Notes under the pieces: generated by a model
Seen by the model: only the letters and a program-made list of their open reading frames with translations
The model's database searches: none
Told to the model about the DNA's origin: nothing
In this document: positions 6,356 through 10,203 of the stretch, one piece after another
Position numbering within the stretch: the stretch's first letter is position 1
Layout: every line of letters starts with the position of its first letter
From: Phycisphaerae bacterium
Lineage (GTDB): Bacteria > Planctomycetota > Phycisphaerae > JAJVII01
Assembly: GCA_028706835.1 (NCBI GenBank)
Contig: JAQTVL010000106.1
Coordinates: 1 to 10,203, forward strand
Reading direction: 5' to 3'
DNA length: 10,203 nt
Position numbers and translations under genes: made by a program

Positions 6356-6534
6356 TATAGCCATTCTCTTGGCGGCTTCGGCGCTCGTCGCGATCGTATC
6401 GAGGCGAATTCCTTTTGCAGCTGGTCCCGCACAACTTCCCATGGCACGAACTGCGCCCGTCCTGCCCGTATGTCCTTCAGTCGGCGGGCAATCTCTTCTT
6501 CCTGCGACTTGCTGAGTGCGAAGCCCCTCTTCAT
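6355..6534 (-). CDS. 59-aa protein resembling a putative addiction-module component
   Basis: A small, highly charged protein (59 residues) without membrane segments or a signal. The core SKSQEEEIARRLKDIRAGRA (8-27) followed by QFVPWEVVRDQL (28-39) resembles the pattern E-I-x-x-R-(4-5)-x-x-G-(3-4)-(I/V)-P-W-E-E-V of the small Unstab_antitox family (putative addiction module component), whose members normally precede a RelE/ParE-type toxin gene. Here the next gene codes for a membrane protein, so no toxin is seen. The ATG at 6534 shares ATGA with the prenyltransferase stop codon (TGA 6533-6531), indicating translational coupling. It ends 10 bp before the next gene. The family match rests on a short motif; a small regulatory or adaptor protein of the membrane operon is equally possible. 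Confidence 0.65.
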   Translation of the reverse strand: MKRGFALSKSQEEEIARRLKDIRAGRAQFVPWEVVRDQLQKEFASIRSRRAPKPPREWL

Positions 6535-7562
6535 GTCTTCCCTCCCTGAGCATCCGGCGAGACAACTGACACGGCTGTGACCTTCCGCCCCAGCGCGATC
6601 ATTGCCCGGCTGGTCAGCAGAGTTAGCGCCAGCAGGACCGCCATCGCGACCACGCCGGCCCATCGCCCAGCCGCGGCGCAGAAGGCGGCGTCGTAGGCCA
6701 GCAGCCACATCAGGCCCAGCCGCATGGCCATCCGGCCCTTGTCCGGGCCGGTCGGAAATCGCGGGCTGAACAGAATCGAGAACAGGACGATGATGTAGGC
6801 AGCCGCGACGATCAGCGGGAAGACCAGGAATCGCATCGCCGGAATCGTCGACGAAACGTCGCCGGCCACCGCCTGCCAGACCGTCCGCAGGTTGAACACG
6901 TCGAACAGGAGAAAGTCGATGCCGATGACCGCGAACGCCAGGCCCCAGCGCGTGAGGGTCCGAATCCTGGGACGCTTGTCTTCCCATCCGTAGGCGATCC
7001 AACTGACGACCGTCACGTGCGTGAACAGGAACAGCGAGTTCCACACCGGGCCGTTGCACCACTCGGCGGCGACACAGGAAATCTGGCAGTGAATCGCGCG
7101 GATCAGCCCGAGCAACAGCAGGCCGACCAGCGGGGCCTTCTTCGCGCCGGTGTCGTAGACAACGATCATGAAGACGGCGATGCCCGCCACCCAAACGCTG
7201 GCCGGCACGCTGTCGACCGACGCCGGGTTGGCGTAAACCCACGCGAGCGAGATCGCGCCAACGGCCAACAGGATCGCGAACAGATTGGCGGACCGCAGTC
7301 GCACGCCGCCGCTGGGGATCGGCTTGCCGGGAGCATCTCGGCGGGCGTCCATCACGTCGTTGAGCACCATGCCCAGGCCGTAGAGGCAGAAACTGACAGC
7401 CGCCAGTAGCGCCAGGTCGCGCAGCGGTGGCAGGGCGAACGGAGACAGGCGGCCGGCGTCGGCCAGGTCGCGGCCCATCCAGCGCACCGCCCAGGCATCG
7501 CCGATGGCGGTGAAGACCAGCGGAAGGCGCATCAGGCGAAGATACTGGAAGAGCATTCGCAT
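6531..7562 (-). CDS. UbiA family membrane prenyltransferase
   Basis: A 343-residue protein with about nine predicted membrane helices. UbiA-superfamily enzymes move a prenyl chain from its diphosphate onto an aromatic or lipid acceptor in the membrane. The first Asp-rich motif is NDVMDARRD (68-76; N68, D69, D72, D76) followed by PGKPIPSGGV (78-87), the Mg-diphosphate site. YDTGAKKAPLVG (136-147) is the usual lysine segment, and YGWEDKR (191-197) takes the place of the second acidic motif. Three cysteines (159, 163, 169) sit in one central segment. The acceptor (quinone precursor, haem, glycerol lipid) cannot be assigned. The frame extends to a GTG at 7595, but that part is translated heptamer repeat; ATG 7562 or ATG 7556 is more likely, both with weak ribosome sites. 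It is the first gene of a tight group with the 59- and 122-residue genes. The prenyl donor would ultimately derive from the pathway that includes IspG, encoded downstream on the same strand. Confidence 0.9.
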   Translation of the reverse strand: MRMLFQYLRLMRLPLVFTAIGDAWAVRWMGRDLADAGRLSPFALPPLRDLALLAAVSFCLYGLGMVLNDVMDARRDAPGKPIPSGGVRLRSANLFAILLAVGAISLAWVYANPASVDSVPASVWVAGIAVFMIVVYDTGAKKAPLVGLLLLGLIRAIHCQISCVAAEWCNGPVWNSLFLFTHVTVVSWIAYGWEDKRPRIRTLTRWGLAFAVIGIDFLLFDVFNLRTVWQAVAGDVSSTIPAMRFLVFPLIVAAAYIIVLFSILFSPRFPTGPDKGRMAMRLGLMWLLAYDAAFCAAAGRWAGVVAMAVLLALTLLTSRAMIALGRKVTAVSVVSPDAQGGKT

Positions 7563-7581
7563 AGCCAGTCCGGATTCTAAC

Positions 7582-7609
7582 TGGCCACTGACCACTAGCC
7601 ACTGGCCAC
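7582..7609. repeat. Four tandem heptamers TRRCCAC between divergent genes
   Basis: TGGCCAC, TGACCAC, TAGCCAC and TGGCCAC follow each other without a gap, and the T at 7610 begins a fifth. The array sits in the 95-bp space between the divergently oriented ubiA-type gene and ribH, where promoter elements for both should lie. It resembles the short heptanucleotide tandem repeats (STRR) described in cyanobacteria. Copy-number change here could alter promoter spacing. Confidence 0.85.
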
Positions 7610-7657
7610 TATTTGCCTTATGATACTGAAACCGTTGCCAAATAGGGAGCAGCCATC

Positions 7658-8152
7658 ATGGGACAAACCATCGAGGGTAAGTTCGTTCCGCCGCCGACAG
7701 GGCCGCTGGCCATCGTCGCGTCCAAGTTCAACCGGTTCATCAGCGATCGCCTGGTGGCGGGGGCGCTGGACGAGTTGGATCGCCTGGGCGTCGGCCGGGA
7801 CAAAGCGGATGTGGTGTGGGTGCCGGGCAGCTACGAGATTCCGCTGATCGCCCGCAAGCTGGCGGAGAGCGGAAAGTACCAGGCGGTCGTCTGCCTGGGC
7901 GCGGTGATCCGCGGGCAGACCGACCACTACACCTACATCGCCGCCGAGGCAGCCAAGGGCGTCGCCAACGTAGCGACGGCCACGGGCGTGCCGGCGATTT
8001 TCGGGATCATCACGGCCGACACGCTGGAACAGGCGATCGACCGGGCCGGCGGCAAGGCCGGCAACCACGGCGCCCGGGCGGTCGAGTCGGCGCTGGAGAT
8101 GATCAGCGTGATCAGCCAGTTGGGCAAGGGCGGCGGGAGCCGGGGCAGATGA
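7658..8152 (+). CDS. ribH: 6,7-dimethyl-8-ribityllumazine synthase
   Basis: A 164-residue enzyme of riboflavin synthesis. It condenses the ribityl-aminopyrimidine with 3,4-dihydroxy-2-butanone 4-phosphate to give lumazine, usually as a pentamer or a 60-subunit shell in the cytoplasm. Visible family motifs are SKFNRFIS (22-29, substrate aromatic ring site), VPGSYEIP (55-62), GAVIRGQTDHYTYI (81-94) with the catalytic histidine H90 and phosphate-binding RGQT, and GNHGARAVESALEM (135-148). Length is normal. GGGAG (7645-7649) lies 8 nt before the ATG. The TGA overlaps the nusB ATG (ATGA, 8149-8152), so the two are translationally coupled; the ribH-nusB pairing is common in bacteria. No FMN riboswitch fits in the short upstream region. 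A TATGAT at 7619-7624 could be a -10 element, but no good -35 precedes it. Confidence 0.97.
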   Translation: MGQTIEGKFVPPPTGPLAIVASKFNRFISDRLVAGALDELDRLGVGRDKADVVWVPGSYEIPLIARKLAESGKYQAVVCLGAVIRGQTDHYTYIAAEAAKGVANVATATGVPAIFGIITADTLEQAIDRAGGKAGNHGARAVESALEMISVISQLGKGGGSRGR

Positions 8153-8640
8153 ATATTCGTCGGCGAGCACGGGAACTGGCGTTGCAGGCGCTGTTCCAGT
8201 TCGACGTGCAGGGCGAGCCGTTCGCCGAGGAGTTGGATGGCTTCCTGAGGGACAGCACGGACCAACTGGACGTTCGGCACTTTGCGCGGAAGCTGGCCCA
8301 CGGCGCCTGGGAGCGCCGGGCCGAGGCCGACGCGATCCTGAACAAGCTGACGGTTCGCTGGTCGATCGACCGGATGGCGATCGCGGACCGCAATATCCTG
8401 CGGATGGGCATCTACCAGCTCCTGCACTGCCCCGAAATCCCCGCCCGCGTCGTCATCAACGAGGCCATCGAGCTCGGTAAACGCTACTCGACCGTGGAGT
8501 CGCCGCAGTTCATCAACGGCCTGCTGGACGCCGCCAACAAAGACATCGGGCGGAAGGAGCCGGAGCCGTCCGCGGAACTGGAATCTGTCACCGAGACCGC
8601 CGAGGAAGGCGATGAGACCGCGGATGACGACGATGAATAG
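8149..8640 (+). CDS. nusB: Transcription antitermination factor NusB
   Basis: A 163-residue all-helical RNA-binding protein that, with NusE (ribosomal protein S10), binds boxA of rRNA transcripts and prevents early termination. The N-terminal RRRARELALQALFQFD (4-19) is the RNA-binding start of the family. WSIDRMAIADRNILRMGIYQ (71-90), IPARVVINEAIELGKRYS (97-114) and SPQFINGLLDAA (118-129) are the typical C-terminal core motifs. Residues 137-163 add a strongly acidic tail rich in Glu and Asp, beyond the usual end at about 135-140. The start overlaps the ribH stop by ATGA, with GGGAG (8135-8139) 9 nt upstream. It is followed after 77 bp by the HicB-like gene and then ftsY. Confidence 0.95.
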   Translation: MNIRRRARELALQALFQFDVQGEPFAEELDGFLRDSTDQLDVRHFARKLAHGAWERRAEADAILNKLTVRWSIDRMAIADRNILRMGIYQLLHCPEIPARVVINEAIELGKRYSTVESPQFINGLLDAANKDIGRKEPEPSAELESVTETAEEGDETADDDDE

Positions 8641-8717
8641 ACCGTCTGGCCGCCGTCATGGAGCGGCGATTGCCTGACAAGAGCAGAAGATGTGGAGACT
8701 GAAAGGAGTGGGGTGCG

Positions 8718-8936
8718 GTGAGTCGGCAATACACCATCAGCGATGGGAAGATGATCCTGAAACTTCAGCGGGCCCGCGAGGGCGGCTTCATCGTTACTTC
8801 GCCATTGGACCCGGAGTTGATCACTCAGGCTGAAACCATTGAAGAAGCCTTCACCAGTGCCCGTGACGCGCGCAAGTCCCTGGTCCGGTTGCGAGTCAAA
8901 CGGCTCAGGTGCCTTGCGCTGGCGGGGTCAAGATAG
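8718..8936 (+). CDS. Orphan HicB-like protein, short form
   Basis: A 72-residue protein translated from GTG; AAGGAG (8703-8708) lies 9 nt before it, which favours this start over the ATG at codon 12. Residues 13-58 resemble the HicB antitoxin N-terminal fold: ILKLQ strand, then EGGFIVTSPLDPELIT (21-36), then QAETIEEAFTSARDARKSL (37-55), matching the family pattern GG(Y/F)xVxxP...G-(D/E)-T-(L/I)-E-E-A. Complete HicB antitoxins carry an extra DNA-binding domain and pair with a small HicA toxin; neither is present here. The basic tail (56-72) has no recognisable domain and ends exactly where a short repeat begins, so the gene may have been cut short, or it may be a solitary HicB domain. It sits alone between nusB and ftsY on the same strand. 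Confidence 0.7.
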   Translation: MSRQYTISDGKMILKLQRAREGGFIVTSPLDPELITQAETIEEAFTSARDARKSLVRLRVKRLRCLALAGSR

Positions 8937-8947
8937 CTCGAATCGCC

Positions 8948-8978
8948 TTCTCTGTGTCCTCTGTGCCTCTGTGGTGAA
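8948..8978. repeat. Short CTCTGTG repeat upstream of ftsY
   Basis: CTCTGTG occurs at 8950-8956, 8959-8965 and 8967-8973 (period 9, then 8), followed by GTGAA. From memory, near-identical stretches are scattered between genes in many unrelated environmental bacteria and give false translations such as HRGTEDTE on the opposite strand. It fills most of the space between the HicB-like stop and the ftsY ribosome site. Confidence 0.7.
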
Positions 8979-8994
8979 TGCTGTTGGAGTTCCC

Positions 8995-9918
8995 ATGGGT
9001 TTCTTTGGAAAAGCACTGGCCAAGCTCAAGACCGGCCTGACCAAAACGCGTAACGTGTTCCTCGGCGGGCTGAAGGCGATCCTGCCGGCTGGGCGAAAGA
9101 TCGACGAGGAATTGCTCGACAAGCTCGAGGAGCAGTTGATCGCCGCGGACATCGGCGTGCGGACCACGATGCGGATCATCGAGGACCTCAAAATCGCCTA
9201 CCGCGAGAAGAAGATCGCCACCAGCGAGGACGTGCTGGCGGCGCTGAAGAACGAGATGAAGATGTACTGGCCGCCGGCGGACCGCTCGCTGCACTTCGCA
9301 CCGTCGGGCCCGACGGTGATCCTGGTCGCCGGCGTGAACGGCGTCGGCAAGACCACCTCCATCGCCAAGCTCGCCCAGCACCTCACCGACCAGGGCAAGA
9401 AGGTGATGCTGGCTGCCTGCGACACGTTCCGGGCAGCCGCCGTCGAGCAGCTCACCATCTGGGCCACCCGCACCGGCGTGCAGATCGTCAAGCACCAGCA
9501 GGGGGCCGACCCCGCCGCCGTCGCCTTCGACGCCTGCGAGGCAGCCGTGGCCCGCAACGTCGACGTGATGCTGGTGGACACCGCCGGGCGAATCCACACC
9601 AAGGACCACCTGATGCGGGAGTTGGGCAAGATCAAGCGGGTCGTCGGGAATAAGATCCCCGGCGCCCCGCACGAAGTCCTGCTCGTCCTGGACGCGACCA
9701 CCGGCCAAAACGCCATCAGCCAGGCGAAGACCTTCACCGACGCCGCCGGCGTGACCGGCATCTTCCTGGCCAAGCTGGACGGGACCGCCAAGGGCGGCAT
9801 CGTGGTGGCGATCCGCAACGAGGTGTCGCTGCCGGTGAAGTTCATCGGCGTGGGCGAGAAGACGGAGGACATCGAGCCGTTCGACCCGGAGACCTTCGTC
9901 GAGGCGCTGTTCGAGTAG
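8995..9918 (+). CDS. ftsY: Signal recognition particle receptor FtsY
   Basis: A 307-residue SRP GTPase that docks ribosome-SRP complexes at the inner membrane and hands membrane proteins to the translocon. The N-terminal helical domain (about 1-95) starts with the amphipathic MGFFGKALAKLKTGL, a likely membrane-contacting helix; the long acidic A domain of E. coli FtsY is absent, as in many bacteria. The GTPase motifs are GVNGVGKTT (113-121, P-loop), DTFRAAAVEQL (143-153, insertion-box side), DTAGR (195-199), AKLDGTAKGG (259-268; the usual TKLD threonine is Ala) and GVGEKTEDIEPFDPE (285-299). TTGGAG (8984-8989) stands 5 nt before the ATG at 8995. The frame is open further upstream, but that part overlaps the HicB-like gene and the short repeat, so it is not coding. 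A lipoprotein gene follows after 13 bp. Confidence 0.97.
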   Translation: MGFFGKALAKLKTGLTKTRNVFLGGLKAILPAGRKIDEELLDKLEEQLIAADIGVRTTMRIIEDLKIAYREKKIATSEDVLAALKNEMKMYWPPADRSLHFAPSGPTVILVAGVNGVGKTTSIAKLAQHLTDQGKKVMLAACDTFRAAAVEQLTIWATRTGVQIVKHQQGADPAAVAFDACEAAVARNVDVMLVDTAGRIHTKDHLMRELGKIKRVVGNKIPGAPHEVLLVLDATTGQNAISQAKTFTDAAGVTGIFLAKLDGTAKGGIVVAIRNEVSLPVKFIGVGEKTEDIEPFDPETFVEALFE

Positions 9919-9931
9919 GCAGCGTGCCCCC

Positions 9932-10203
9932 ATGACCCCGCCAGGCCCCCGCGCCGTCGCCGCCATCGCCTGCCTCTGCCTGCTGCTCGCCGCCTGCGGC
10001 AAGAAGGACGCCCCCACCCGCACCGCCGGCCCGACGACGCCCCAGGAATGCTGGACGCAGTTCCAGACGGCCATCGGGGCGAAAGACTATGGACGGCTCT
10101 ACGACTTGCTTTCCAGCCGCGATCACAGGGCCATCGCCGCCGACCTGGACAAACTCAAGTCGCTCGGCCAGCCGCAGCTCGACATGGCCGCCGGGAAGTT
10201 GAA
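9932..10203 (+). CDS. Hypothetical lipoprotein (N-terminal part)
   Basis: Starting at ATG 9932, the frame stays open for 90 codons and runs off the right edge. Residues 1-21 are a lipoprotein signal peptide with arginine at 7, a hydrophobic core and lipobox LAAC (cysteine 22), followed by GKKDAPTR. A Thr/Pro-rich linker leads to ECWTQFQTAIGAKDYGRLYD (39-58), an alpha-helical start that resembles small NTF2-like or DUF4878-type exported proteins, which often begin with a 'W/F-x-A-(4)-D' helix. That likeness is weak and no function is claimed. It begins 13 bp after the ftsY stop without a clear Shine-Dalgarno, so it is probably read in the same transcript with coupled translation. The ATG is the only early start that keeps the signal peptide. 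Confidence 0.75.
   Translation, partial: MTPPGPRAVAAIACLCLLLAACGKKDAPTRTAGPTTPQECWTQFQTAIGAKDYGRLYDLLSSRDHRAIAADLDKLKSLGQPQLDMAAGKL

Noticed and set aside
6355..7602. 415-residue minus-strand ORF overlapping the prenyltransferase
   Set aside because: Only its last 59 codons look real (the PWE-motif protein starting at 6534); the rest is out of frame with the membrane protein and lacks motifs.
7563..7657. FMN riboswitch upstream of ribH
   Set aside because: Only 95 bp separate the divergent genes, about a third taken by heptamers; none of the conserved FMN-aptamer segments is visible.
8905..10074. 389-residue minus-strand ORF opposite ftsY
   Set aside because: Antisense shadow of a complete FtsY; its N-terminus or C-terminus includes the translated short repeat and overlaps the lipoprotein gene.

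Overview
The window is GC-rich bacterial chromosome. A Planctomycetota member, perhaps of the Phycisphaerae, is my best guess. This rests on gene style (lipoproteins with short lipoboxes, a short two-domain IspG, the order ribH-nusB-[small gene]-ftsY) and on an intergenic palindromic element of a kind I associate with that phylum. It is an inference; no marker gene settles it.

Layout. Bases 1-231 (minus) hold the first 77 residues of a lipoprotein, probably a cell-wall amidase. Bases 232-962 contain no credible gene but much structure: a 166-bp imperfect inverted repeat flanked by CTAG (MITE-like), four perfect 16-bp parS sites (TGTTCCACGTGGAACA) within 233 bp, a GC hairpin, an AT-rich island with nested palindromes, and a 15-bp perfect inverted repeat with an extra half copy. 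Bases 963-7562 are one minus-strand run, transcribed in the order ubiA-type prenyltransferase, 59-aa PWE-motif protein, 122-aa membrane protein with a GspF-like motif, ispG, SAM methyltransferase, GH38 alpha-mannosidase. The first three are tightly packed (ATGA overlap, then a 10-bp gap); the later genes are separated by 78-151 bp and may have their own promoters.

A 95-bp divergent region with four tandem heptamers separates this run from a plus-strand run: ribH and nusB (ATGA overlap), an orphan HicB-like gene, ftsY, and the start of another lipoprotein at the right edge.

Functionally this is mostly housekeeping: isoprenoid precursor synthesis (IspG) and a membrane prenyltransferase, riboflavin synthesis (RibH), transcription antitermination (NusB), membrane protein targeting (FtsY), and glycan turnover (GH38 enzyme, amidase). 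The parS cluster is a chromosome-segregation locus: ParB would load here, although parA and parB are not in the window. I do not see a complete new defence or mobile system. The least explained items are the MITE-like element, the parS-centred non-coding region, and the two toxin-less antitoxin-like genes placed among housekeeping genes.
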